Below, piece after piece: positions 7,844-17,400 of a DNA stretch of 64,000 nucleotides. This stretch comes from Seribacter sp963934295 (GTDB lineage: Bacteria > Verrucomicrobiota > Verrucomicrobiia > Opitutales > Seribacteraceae). The notes below the pieces were generated by a model. It made no database searches and was not told the DNA's origin. It was given only the letters and a program-made list of their open reading frames with translations. The position numbers and the translations under genes were made by a program. Within the stretch, counting starts at the first letter, position 1, and each line of letters opens with the position of its first letter. The stretch lies in contig CAWVXY010000001.1 in assembly GCA_963934295.1 (NCBI GenBank), positions 1-64,000 on the forward strand. The letters are read 5' to 3'.

Positions 7844-9688
7844 TTACTCTACTGTAACTGACTTTGCCAAATTCCTAGGCTTATCAACATCAAGCCCACG
7901 AAGTCTTGCAAAATGATAAGCAAATAATTGAAGCGGTAAGTTAGCCAAGATTGGCCGAATTACTTCATGTGCAACAGGTAGGCGAAAAACATCGTCAGCA
8001 GCTTCTTCCGGGATTTCGATGTCTTCGGGTGCAATTGCGAGTACTGGACCTTTTCGGGCCTTAACCTCCTGCATATTAGCAATTGTTTTTGCAGAAAGCT
8101 CAGTGCCTTCAACAATAAAAATCGAAGGGCATTCTGGATTAATAAGTGCAATGGGTCCATGCTTCAATTCAGCAGCAGGGTAGCCTTCCGCATGAGCATA
8201 AGAAATTTCCTTCAATTTCAAAGCACCCTCTAGTGCTACTGGGTATAAACTTTGTCTGCCGAGGAAAAGTAAGTGTTCAGCCTTGGAATACTTAATTGCC
8301 AATTTCTTAATCTGCTCACCCTGTTGTAAAACTTTTTCTACTAATTCAGGTAATTTATTTAATCCTTCAACAATAGCTTGCCCATCAGTGGGAGAAAGGT
8401 CGCGCATCCTGCCAAGAGCAAGTCCAAGCATCGCACAAAGGCATGCCTGCGAGGAAAAAGCTTTGGTAGAAGCGACCCCTATTTCTGGACCCACACGCTG
8501 ATAAACTCCACCGTCAGTTTCACGGGCAAGAGATGAACCAACAACATTTGTAATGCCTAGTGTTAAAAGACCTTTTGTTTTGGCTTCACGAACGGCCTCC
8601 AAAGTATCCAATGTTTCTCCGGATTGGCTCACCGCAATAACTAAAGAATTACCCGCCTTAGGAGAGTTTCGATAGCGGAACTCTGAAGCATGTTCAACTT
8701 CGACTGGTACTCGAGCCAATCGTTCGATGAGATATTCTCCAACCATACAGGCATGCCGTGCGGTTCCGCAAGCCACGAAGATAATCCGGTCCAAGTTTCG
8801 AAGCTCATCTTCATGGCCTTCCAACCCCCCCAATTTAGCTGTTGTTCCATCATCACCAAAGCGCCCACGAAGAGTATTCTTTAAGGCAACGGGTTGTTCA
8901 TAAATTTCTTTCTCCATGTAAGAATCAAACTCACCAAGTTCAACCTCTTCTGAAATTTGATCAACTGGATGTGTGATTGCTTGAGCCTCTTGGCCTTCCA
9001 TTGTAGTAATTCGAAATTCATTACCTTTAAGAATAGCTAACTCACCATCATTTAAAAAGACAGCCTCCTTTGCGCGACCAACAAATGCAGAGGCATCACT
9101 GGCTATAAAATTAGCATCATCGCCTAAACCCACAACTAAGGGAGATCCACGACGGGCTCCAACCATCATATCTGGATAATCCAGACAAAGTACTGCAATT
9201 CCATACGCTCCCCGACACTGAGGAAGTGCCAATCGAACTGCGTCGATAAATCTGTTAGATTCTTCAGGTAATTCTGAATAATGGTAAGCAATCAAATTAC
9301 ATAAAACCTCAGAATCCGTTTCCGAGGCAAATTGAATTCCCTTACCAATAAGAAACTTCTTAAGGGTGTTAAAATTTTCAATAACCCCATTATGAACCAT
9401 CACAAATTTTCCATCTTGGCTTATATGGGGATGCGTATTTGAAACCGTGACCGCCCCATGAGTTGCCCATCGGGTATGTGCAATCCCGAGTGATGAAGAT
9501 GAGCTTTTTTGTTGAACCGATTTCGCTAGGTTTTTTACACGACCGGTCTCTCGGGCCATTGAAAATTCATTTCCCTCATGAAAAGCAACTCCAGCCGAAT
9601 CATAACCCCGATATTCCAAACGACGAAGTCCATCAATTAAAGGTGCTTGAGCGTTGCCTTTCCCTAAATATCCTACAATTCCACACAT
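7844..9688 (-). CDS. glmS: Glutamine-fructose-6-phosphate aminotransferase (isomerizing)
   Basis: GlmS makes glucosamine 6-phosphate from fructose 6-phosphate and glutamine, the first step towards UDP-GlcNAc for peptidoglycan and lipopolysaccharide. The 614-residue length is standard. The chain opens MCGIVGYLG, with the nucleophilic Cys2 of the class II glutamine amidotransferase domain. Then come THTRWATHG-type and NTHPH motifs and two SIS domains (about 290-430 and 460-590). The SIS region contains SQSGETLDT and SSQACLCAM, and the chain ends in the typical KSVTVE. The gene stands alone, divergent from the pseudo-sulfatase across 157 AT-rich bases. I see nothing in that leader resembling a glmS ribozyme. 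Confidence 0.97.
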   Translation of the reverse strand: MCGIVGYLGKGNAQAPLIDGLRRLEYRGYDSAGVAFHEGNEFSMARETGRVKNLAKSVQQKSSSSSLGIAHTRWATHGAVTVSNTHPHISQDGKFVMVHNGVIENFNTLKKFLIGKGIQFASETDSEVLCNLIAYHYSELPEESNRFIDAVRLALPQCRGAYGIAVLCLDYPDMMVGARRGSPLVVGLGDDANFIASDASAFVGRAKEAVFLNDGELAILKGNEFRITTMEGQEAQAITHPVDQISEEVELGEFDSYMEKEIYEQPVALKNTLRGRFGDDGTTAKLGGLEGHEDELRNLDRIIFVACGTARHACMVGEYLIERLARVPVEVEHASEFRYRNSPKAGNSLVIAVSQSGETLDTLEAVREAKTKGLLTLGITNVVGSSLARETDGGVYQRVGPEIGVASTKAFSSQACLCAMLGLALGRMRDLSPTDGQAIVEGLNKLPELVEKVLQQGEQIKKLAIKYSKAEHLLFLGRQSLYPVALEGALKLKEISYAHAEGYPAAELKHGPIALINPECPSIFIVEGTELSAKTIANMQEVKARKGPVLAIAPEDIEIPEEAADDVFRLPVAHEVIRPILANLPLQLFAYHFARLRGLDVDKPRNLAKSVTVE

Positions 9689-9845
9689 GAATATAACAAT
9701 AGGTTAATACAAAATTACATCAATCCTTTTTAAAAACATAAATTTCTCTAACATTTATCGATTAAATAGTTTCGTCGGTACAAACAATTATAAAATTAAA
9801 CAAATTTACTCGCTTCTTTCTTAAAACAATTTCAATACAGAGTAA

Positions 9846-11456
9846 GTGAAAATTACTTGGTTTCATTATTTAATAACTCTTTGTTTAGTACAACTTTCTT
9901 TTATTTCCTCACATGGTAAAAAGAAACCTAATTTCATTGTAATTGTATCAGAAAGTCATCCGGTAAGTGCTTTCGGGGTTTATAAAGGATATATTTCAAA
10001 AGTTGACCCCACACCTAACCTCGATCATCTAGCTCTAAAAAGTTTTGTATTTACAAATGCATACTGCACCAATGCCACTCCGGGAGCCAGCGGTGCAGTT
10101 TTGTTAACGGGAATGAATTCTCATGTTAATAATTTATTCCAAAATGGAAATGTACTCCAGGACTCATTTAATTCTCTACCCAAATCACTTCAGGAAATTG
10201 GATATGAAACCATCCTTTTGGGAAGATGGAACTTCAGTCCAAGACCAAAATATTTTGATCATTGGAATATTCTAACAGACCCTACAGAGAAATATAATCC
10301 CGAATTTAGAAGTTTAGATAATCAAAAACAAATCGAAGGCTATTCCACCGACATTATAACTGATCTGGCTATTCAGTGGCTTATGGAAAGAAAACTCAAT
10401 AAACCTTTTTTCTTACTTATACAGTATAATGCAACAACTAAACCTTGGTTCCCCGCTATTCGGCACTTAAGTTTATATGACGACCTTTTGTTACCTGAAC
10501 CCATTAACTTAGATGACAAACATATAAGCAAAGCCAGTCCTTCCCGCTACCAGTCAATGGACATAATGAAAGACTTAAACTTTTCGGATGATCTTTTTTT
10601 CCAACCCGAACAAATTGATGAAAATAAATCAAACAAAGATCTTTTTACTGACAGTCAAAAAAATCTTGAGTTAATGACTGCCGAACAATTATCAGCGTGG
10701 ACTCTATCATGGAGACCCAAAAATGAAGCTTTCCTTAGGGAAACACAATCAGAAGATAATATTTTACAATGGAAGTTTCAAAGATATGTAAAAAATTACC
10801 TTAGATGTGTTCGTGGAATCGACGATAACATCAAAAGAATAGAAAATACACTTTCCGAAACAAATTCAAGTGATGCTTTTTTAGTATACACTTCAAATCA
10901 TGGAAGAATGCTTGGTGAACACGGATGGTATGGTTCTAGATGGATGTATGAAGAAACCATGCAAACCCCCCTCATTCTGAGTACTGATCTATCCAAAAAT
11001 AATGGTAAGGTGGTCAATGCTCTCGTACAAAACCTTGATCTAGCACCAACCATTTTGGACTATGCTAAGTCTGAAAGCTTTGAAAATATGCAAGGTCGTT
11101 CACTGAGACCATTAATGGAAAACCTTGATTCTAACTCAAAATGGAGAAGCTCGGTTTATTATCACTACAATGAATTTCCTGGTGATCAGATGGTTGCAAA
11201 ACATTACGGTGTTAGAACGAAGAATTTTAAATTAATTCACTTTTACCAATTTGACGAATGGGAATTTTACAATCTGAGTAAAGACCCACTCGAAATGGAA
11301 AACCTTTACAATGATGATGATTTTAAAGTCCAAATCAGAACACTGAAAGAATTACTTTTAGAAAATCGAAATAAATACCTAGGTAAAACTGATACTTCAA
11401 TCATGCCCGAAGAATGGAGAAAAATTTATAGAGGTCCTGAAGCAAGAAAAGAATAA
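9846..11456 (+). CDS. Sulfatase-family pseudoenzyme, secreted
   Basis: A 536-residue protein with a GTG start and a signal peptide (ITWFHYLITLCLVQLSFISS). It aligns by eye along its whole length with the sulfatase at 11695-13293, for example in FPAIRHLSLYD, KFQRYVKNYLRCVRGID and GWYGSRWMYEE. The active site is gone. The metal pair DD is E36-S37, and the formylglycine motif CGPSR is P79-G-A-S-G83. The K and H of GKSHL are R127 and N129, and SDQG reads SNHG. The frame is undamaged over 536 codons and fold-defining segments are kept, so it looks maintained rather than decaying. A binding or partner role for the active paralogue is plausible but unproven. Confidence 0.9.
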   Translation: MKITWFHYLITLCLVQLSFISSHGKKKPNFIVIVSESHPVSAFGVYKGYISKVDPTPNLDHLALKSFVFTNAYCTNATPGASGAVLLTGMNSHVNNLFQNGNVLQDSFNSLPKSLQEIGYETILLGRWNFSPRPKYFDHWNILTDPTEKYNPEFRSLDNQKQIEGYSTDIITDLAIQWLMERKLNKPFFLLIQYNATTKPWFPAIRHLSLYDDLLLPEPINLDDKHISKASPSRYQSMDIMKDLNFSDDLFFQPEQIDENKSNKDLFTDSQKNLELMTAEQLSAWTLSWRPKNEAFLRETQSEDNILQWKFQRYVKNYLRCVRGIDDNIKRIENTLSETNSSDAFLVYTSNHGRMLGEHGWYGSRWMYEETMQTPLILSTDLSKNNGKVVNALVQNLDLAPTILDYAKSESFENMQGRSLRPLMENLDSNSKWRSSVYYHYNEFPGDQMVAKHYGVRTKNFKLIHFYQFDEWEFYNLSKDPLEMENLYNDDDFKVQIRTLKELLLENRNKYLGKTDTSIMPEEWRKIYRGPEARKE

Positions 11457-11574
11457 ATTGCGAAATTTCAAAAATATTTATTGGTGAAATTAAATAAATC
11501 CGCATGAAAACATAAAAAAGCTTGTGCAATGCCTAAAATGTTTTAAGAATGGACTTTAAAGGAATGCATATCCT

Positions 11575-11613
11575 GAAAGGTGTCGTTTGGGAGGACGGCA
11601 CCTTTCGTCTTTT
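11575..11613 (+). terminator. Rho-independent terminator-like hairpin
   Basis: A 12-bp stem (11575-11586 with 11595-11606, one G-U pair) encloses an 8-base loop (TTGGGAGG) and is followed by GTCTTTT. It lies in the 238-bp gap between the pseudo-sulfatase and its active paralogue, on the coding strand, and would end the first transcript. Apart from this hairpin and a short frame discussed in the findings, I see nothing in the gap. Confidence 0.7.
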
Positions 11614-11694
11614 ACAGACCAGTAGATTGTTTATTATTATATGAGTACTCTATGTCTCATAATCAAACTTCATTTAAACCTAACTAACATCATA

Positions 11695-13293
11695 ATGAGT
11701 TCTTTACTAAAAAATATTTTTTTTGTTTCTTTTTTTGTTTTTCAGTTTTCCCTATCTGCAGATAAAAGACCCAATATACTATTCGTATTTTCTGATGATC
11801 ACGCACCTCATGCAATCGGTGCCTACAATGGATGGTTAAAATCAGTTAATCCAACACCGGTCATCGATAAACTCGCTCGAGACGGGATGGTTTTCGTAAA
11901 CAGTTTCTGTACAAACTCAATCTGCGGGCCGAGTCGAGCCGTTATTCAAACCGGTAAACATAGCCACAAAAATGGCTTTATGAATAACGGAAATACTTTT
12001 GATTGGAACCAGCAAACTTTTCCTAAACTACTGCAAAAGGCAGGATATCAGACGGCAATTTATGGAAAAAGCCATCTTAAGGGAAAACCTTTAGGATATG
12101 ATGACTGGGCAGTCCTTCCTGGGCAGGGTTTGTATTATAATCCGGACATGATTTTCCCGGATGGAAAAAAACGCATAGACGGGTATTGCACAGATGTAGT
12201 AACGGACCTCGCAGTAGAATGGCTCAATCAAAAAAGATCCGAAGAAAAGCCTTTTATGCTGATGGTTCAACATAAAGCTCCCCACCGGAATTGGATGCCA
12301 GCCATCAGGCATTTGTCTCTTTATGATAATATTGAAATTCCTGAGCCTCCCACCCTTTTTGATCAATGGAAAGACAATGCACCAGGGGCAAGGCTACAGG
12401 AACTTGAAATCGATCGGCATATGGATTTAAATTACGATCTATTCGTAGATTTGACTCCGGAATTTAATCAACCGCCTTCCCAATTAAGGCAGGATCGGTC
12501 GGCTTGGCACAACATGAAAAGAATGAGCCCCGAACAACTTAAGGCGTGGCGGGCACATTATGAACCAAGAGATAAAGCTTTTCACAAGGCCAAACTTTCC
12601 GGGAAAGATCTTGTCCGCTGGAAGTTCCAAAGATATGCCAAAAATTACCTTAGGTGCGTCAAAGGAGTGGATGAAAGTATAGACCGTCTCCAAAAGGAAC
12701 TTTCTAAACTTGGGCTCGATAAAAATACCATCGTCATCTACTCCTCAGACCAAGGATTCTATATCGGTGATCATGGATGGTACGATAAAAGATGGATGTA
12801 CGAAGAATCATTAAAAATGCCTCTGATTGTCAAATGGCCAGGTGTCATCAAACCGGGCAGTCGTGAAACGGAATTAGTACAGAACTTGGATTATGCTCAA
12901 ACATTTCTTGAAATTGCCGGTGCTCCTCAACCCAAGGATATGCAAGGTCTTTCTTTAGTACCTTTAATGAAGGGGGGAAAGCCTACAAAATGGAGGAACG
13001 AGATATACTATCATTATTATGAATATCCAAGCGTCCACATGATTCCACGTCACTATGGCATTCGTACCAAAAGGCACAAGCTCATGCACTTCTATCAATT
13101 CAAAGAAGAATGGGAAATGTACGATCTCAAAGATGATCCCGATGAACTTTCCAATCTCTACGGTAAAAAAGAGACCCTGAAATTACAAAACAAGCTAAAG
13201 CAAAAGCTCAAAAAATTACAAAACATCTATGAGGATGATAGTGATATGTCTGTTCGACAGGACTACATAGAAAAATTCAGAAAGAAATCCTGA
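11695..13293 (+). CDS. Secreted sulfatase, catalytically intact paralogue
   Basis: This 532-residue type I sulfatase is the intact partner of the pseudoenzyme just upstream. Starting at the ATG at 11695 gives a signal peptide (SSLLKNIFFVSFFVFQFSLSA). An in-frame ATG at 11641 would add 18 residues in front of it. Catalytic features are present: SDDH, CGPSRAV, GKSHLKG, QHKAPHR and SDQGFYIGDHG. The C-terminal subdomain ends with the usual LYDLKDDPDE-type segment (here MYDLKDDPDELSNLYG). The family removes sulfate from glycans or small sulfate esters in the periplasm or outside the cell. The substrate cannot be inferred. It converges with the BNR protein gene. Confidence 0.93.
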   Translation: MSSLLKNIFFVSFFVFQFSLSADKRPNILFVFSDDHAPHAIGAYNGWLKSVNPTPVIDKLARDGMVFVNSFCTNSICGPSRAVIQTGKHSHKNGFMNNGNTFDWNQQTFPKLLQKAGYQTAIYGKSHLKGKPLGYDDWAVLPGQGLYYNPDMIFPDGKKRIDGYCTDVVTDLAVEWLNQKRSEEKPFMLMVQHKAPHRNWMPAIRHLSLYDNIEIPEPPTLFDQWKDNAPGARLQELEIDRHMDLNYDLFVDLTPEFNQPPSQLRQDRSAWHNMKRMSPEQLKAWRAHYEPRDKAFHKAKLSGKDLVRWKFQRYAKNYLRCVKGVDESIDRLQKELSKLGLDKNTIVIYSSDQGFYIGDHGWYDKRWMYEESLKMPLIVKWPGVIKPGSRETELVQNLDYAQTFLEIAGAPQPKDMQGLSLVPLMKGGKPTKWRNEIYYHYYEYPSVHMIPRHYGIRTKRHKLMHFYQFKEEWEMYDLKDDPDELSNLYGKKETLKLQNKLKQKLKKLQNIYEDDSDMSVRQDYIEKFRKKS

Positions 13294-13294
13294 A

Positions 13295-14338
13295 CTAAAT
13301 TTTTAACTGTTTTCCATCCGATATTGATTCAATAATTGTAGGATGTAGCCAATCTTTCAATGACCACATCTTGGCAAGTACTCGATATCGATTTGGCTTA
13401 GTTTTAAGAGATGGTTCGTAATCAGTGTAAAAGGCTGTAAGAAGGTTACCCTTTTTATCCAAACTAACTGTGGATGGGTATCCAATATCTTTAGCATTGT
13501 TTCCAAATTGATGAATTACCCAAGGAGGTCTCCAGGTTTTCCCAGCATCTATACTTAACCGTGCCCCTATGCCCATAAGACCGCGATTACGGATTCCGTA
13601 GGTCAACAACAAGCATTTATCAGAAAGGGCGGTCAAATCTGCAGGGTGCTGCATAGGCAGGGTAAGAGGAAATTTTTCTTTCCACCTTTCTCCAATCTTA
13701 TTTAGCTCGCAAAGTTTTACATGATGATCGATATGAGTTCGGGTTGCGGCCAGTAATCGTCCTCCTCCCAGATTACATAATGTGGCTTCATTCGAATCAT
13801 CGGAGCCAAATTTTGACCTCCGTGTCCAAGTTTGTCCATCATCATTAGATAGCACCATCCAAGTTTCGCTTGGGTTACCATGCCCTTGAGAACGATAGCA
13901 TGAATAGACTAATTCATTCGAACCAAGCTGAATGATTCGTCCAAATGGAATCGTTGATTCAATTCCTGAGGGAACCAAAGGATTGGGTTCAGATTTCCAA
14001 GACTTTCCACGATCATTTGACCTTGATAACCAATGACCGGAGAATCCGACAAATTTTTCTTCTTTAACAAAAAATCCGCTACTAAAACAAAGAATGTCGC
14101 CGTTATGGGCAAGCCCAACTGCCAAATGCATCCGATTCCCACTTTTTGGTCTTTTGGCAACAACTGAAAGTTTTTTCCAGTTCTGACCTTTACGGTCACT
14201 GATAGAACAAACCAAGTCCCCCTCCATTAGTCCATGACTAGGTGCATTAAAATAAGTACAGAGGACCTGACCATTCTTAAGCTTGGTCAGATTTGGCCAC
14301 CCACATGCATTCGTTGCAACAACAGCTAATTTGTTCAT
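13295..14338 (-). CDS. BNR/sialidase-like beta-propeller protein
   Basis: A protein of about 347 residues with repeated Asp-box motifs: SDRKGQNWK, SNDRGKSWK, SNDDGQTWT and SIDAGKTWR. These are typical of the six-bladed sialidase/BNR propeller. No signal peptide is visible from the ATG at 14338 (MNKLAVVATNACG) or from the in-frame ATG at 14362, so a cytoplasmic location is likely. Many family members in this group of bacteria act on sugars other than sialic acid, so exo-sialidase activity is not assured. The gene sits between the sulfatase pair and the cytochrome gene, consistent with use of sulfated or complex glycans. Confidence 0.8.
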   Translation of the reverse strand: MNKLAVVATNACGWPNLTKLKNGQVLCTYFNAPSHGLMEGDLVCSISDRKGQNWKKLSVVAKRPKSGNRMHLAVGLAHNGDILCFSSGFFVKEEKFVGFSGHWLSRSNDRGKSWKSEPNPLVPSGIESTIPFGRIIQLGSNELVYSCYRSQGHGNPSETWMVLSNDDGQTWTRRSKFGSDDSNEATLCNLGGGRLLAATRTHIDHHVKLCELNKIGERWKEKFPLTLPMQHPADLTALSDKCLLLTYGIRNRGLMGIGARLSIDAGKTWRPPWVIHQFGNNAKDIGYPSTVSLDKKGNLLTAFYTDYEPSLKTKPNRYRVLAKMWSLKDWLHPTIIESISDGKQLKI

Positions 14339-14460
14339 AATATATTTTAAGATACCGAGCATTCACGGAGTCAATTCATAACACTTACTTACTGTCTCAA
14401 TATTTTTCAAAAATACAACAATTCCATATTTGACAATAACGCCATTCTTGGAATTCTAAA

Positions 14461-17400
14461 GTGGTGAGACAAAATTTGTATACCCTTATCATACTTACAC
14501 TGAGCTACATTCAACTCAGTGCGTTTGATCGGGCTGAATTTTTTGAATCCCGTATACGCCCCGTACTTGCAGAAAACTGTTACGAATGCCACAACAGCAT
14601 AAATAAGTCAAAATCCGGATTGGTTTTAGATTTTAAAGAGGGAATGGTAAGGGGGGGAAACAGAGGTCCTTCACTCTCGTTAAAAAATCCTGAAGAAAGC
14701 CTACTTCTTCAAGTAATGAGGCACGAAATAAATAACCTAAAAATGCCTAAAGGAGGACCGAAGCTTGCTGATTCAATAATTATGGATTTTGAAAAATGGA
14801 TTTCTAATGGTGCCTATGACCCAAGAGAAAAACCGCCAACTGCAGAAGAATTTGCCAAAGAAACCTCATGGGAAAAGATTCGCGAGAAAAGAAAATTATG
14901 GTGGAGTTTTCAACCCATTCGTAAAGTTAAAACTCCCCCAGTAAATAATGCACATCCAGTGGATCAGTTTCTTGATACAAAGATAATAGCAGCGGGACTC
15001 AAACCAAACGAAAATGCGGAAACATTATCAATCCTAAGAAGATTATCCTATGCATTGACTGGGCTCCCCCCGTCTATTGAACAGCAAAATCGTTTTGCTG
15101 ATACATCCGCTGAAAGCATTCAACAAGCCGTGAATGAATTCAGTGATGAAATGCTGAACAGCCCCCAGTTTGGAGAAAGATGGGCAAGACATTGGATGGA
15201 CTGGGTTCGGTATGCAGACTCCCATGGTAGCGAGGGGGACCCTCAGATTCCAAATGCATTTCGCTATCGTAATTACCTGATTCGGGCACTTAACGAAGAT
15301 GTCAGTTTTGACCAGCTTGTACTTGAGCACATTGCCGGTGATCTAATCGAAAAACCAAGGATTAATAATGCACTTGCGATTAATGAATCTGCCATTGGAA
15401 CAGCGCAGCTTCGCTTTGTCCTCCATGGCTTTGCACCCACCGATGCATTGGATGAGCATGTACGCTTTACTGACGATCAGATCGATGCGGTAACTAAAAC
15501 ATTTCTCGGTCTTACCGTATCCTGTGCTCGTTGCCACCATCATAAGTTCGATGCAATAAGTCAGGACGATTATTATGCTTTATTCGGTATTCTTTCCAAC
15601 GGTCGGCCTGCCCAGAAAGTCATCGATGATCCTTCGATCATTAACGAATATAACAATAAACTTACCTATCTAAAAGAGGAGATTAAGAATGAATTCGTAC
15701 AATCGTGGATGAAAATCGATATCGAAAATGAACTTAAAAATAGTAGTAAGAAAATATCGCCGTCCGATGACACTCCCGATTTTCTAATGCCATGGAAAAA
15801 ACTTAATTCTCTTCAAGATCAAGAATTCTCAAAGGAGTGGCTGCGATTAAAGAAGCAGATTGAAGAAAGCGAAAACCGGCTTGTTTCGCGTCGCCAGAAT
15901 TCTAACAAAAATTATTGGAACCTGGGCTTGCAGAAAACTTACGCAGAATGGAAAAAGAGTGGAACAGGACTGAACGAACATTCATCACAAGCAGGCCAAT
16001 TCTCTCTAAATATTAAGGGCCAAGAGGTAATTCATAATATCATGCCTGCTGGTGTTTACACTCATCTGTTAAGCACCAAGCAAAATGGAACACTTTCTTC
16101 TCCACGATTTAAATTTGAAAAAGGCAACCTTTGGATTCGAGTTATCGGAGACAAGGGTACCACCGTTCGGTACTCAGTATGGAATTACCCGAGAAGAGGA
16201 ACTGTATACCCAAAGTCCTCCCCGGAACCAACTGCAGAGAAATGGCTCCGTTTTAAGACGGACTATTGGGCAGGAGAAACGGGATACCTCGAAGTAACCA
16301 CCAACCGTGACCATCCAGTAGAAGCAGGAAATACGGAACGCTCTTGGTTTGGCGTAACCGAAGCTTTTTATGCTCCTCATGATGAACCTGCACCAAGAAA
16401 TGAAGTATCAGAAATTCTCTCTCCCTTATTTAACTCTTCATTACCCGCAAAAAACGCACAAGATTTAGCAATTCGCTATGCAAGCGTGATTAAGAATGCA
16501 ATCAAGGCTTGGAAAAATAATTCCGTGACAGATGCTCAAGCTAGAATTCTTAATTCATTGATCAAACTAGGCATACTTCCCAATTCCATGAATGAAGTAC
16601 CAACCAGTAAAAATTCCGTTTTAGAATATCGTAAAATTGAATCCCTGATCAAAGCACCACGATTGGCTCCAGGATTACTGGACGGAGAACCTTTTGAACA
16701 AGCGTTATTCGAAAGAGGAAACCACAAGAAACCAGCACATAAAGTACCTAGAAGATTTTTGGAGGCGATTGATCCTACCCCCTACCCTAATGACTCTATT
16801 GGTAGATTAGAATTCGCGGAGGATCTATTGCGGAAAGACAACCCTTTTACATCCCGAGTTATAGTAAATCGCATTTGGCACCATTTATTTAGCCACGGGA
16901 TTGTCAGAACTCCAGATAACTTTGGAAGATTAGGTGAAAAACCCTCACACCCGGAACTCCTAGATTTCCTCGCCACCAAATTTAGAGACGACGGATGGTC
17001 TATTAAAAACATGATTAAGTTTCTTGTTACAACCAAAGCTTTTCGGGCATCTTCAAAACCATCTGCTAAAGCGCAACAGAGCGATCCAAATAACTTACTA
17101 CTATCTCATGCTAATCTTCGCAGGTTGGAAGCCGAAGCCATTCATGATTCCATGCTTTTGGTTTCGGGTAGAATCAAATTAGACAGCATTGCTGAAGGAA
17201 ATTCCGAACCCTCTAGCAGTCTAAGAAGATCGGTTTACAGGCAAATGAAGCGGAATTCCTTAGACCCCTTCTTATCTGTTTTTGACGCCCCCGTTCCCTC
17301 CTCAACCAAGGGCAGGCGTGATGTTACAAATGTACCTGCTCAGTCACTAACGCTTATGAATGACCCCCTAGTGATCAGAGCAGCAAGAGAATTTGCAAAC

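Noticed and set aside
9689..9845. Possible glmS ribozyme in the glmS leader
   Set aside because: The 157 bases are AT-rich, with no strong stems or recognisable ribozyme core, and the element is mainly known from Firmicutes.
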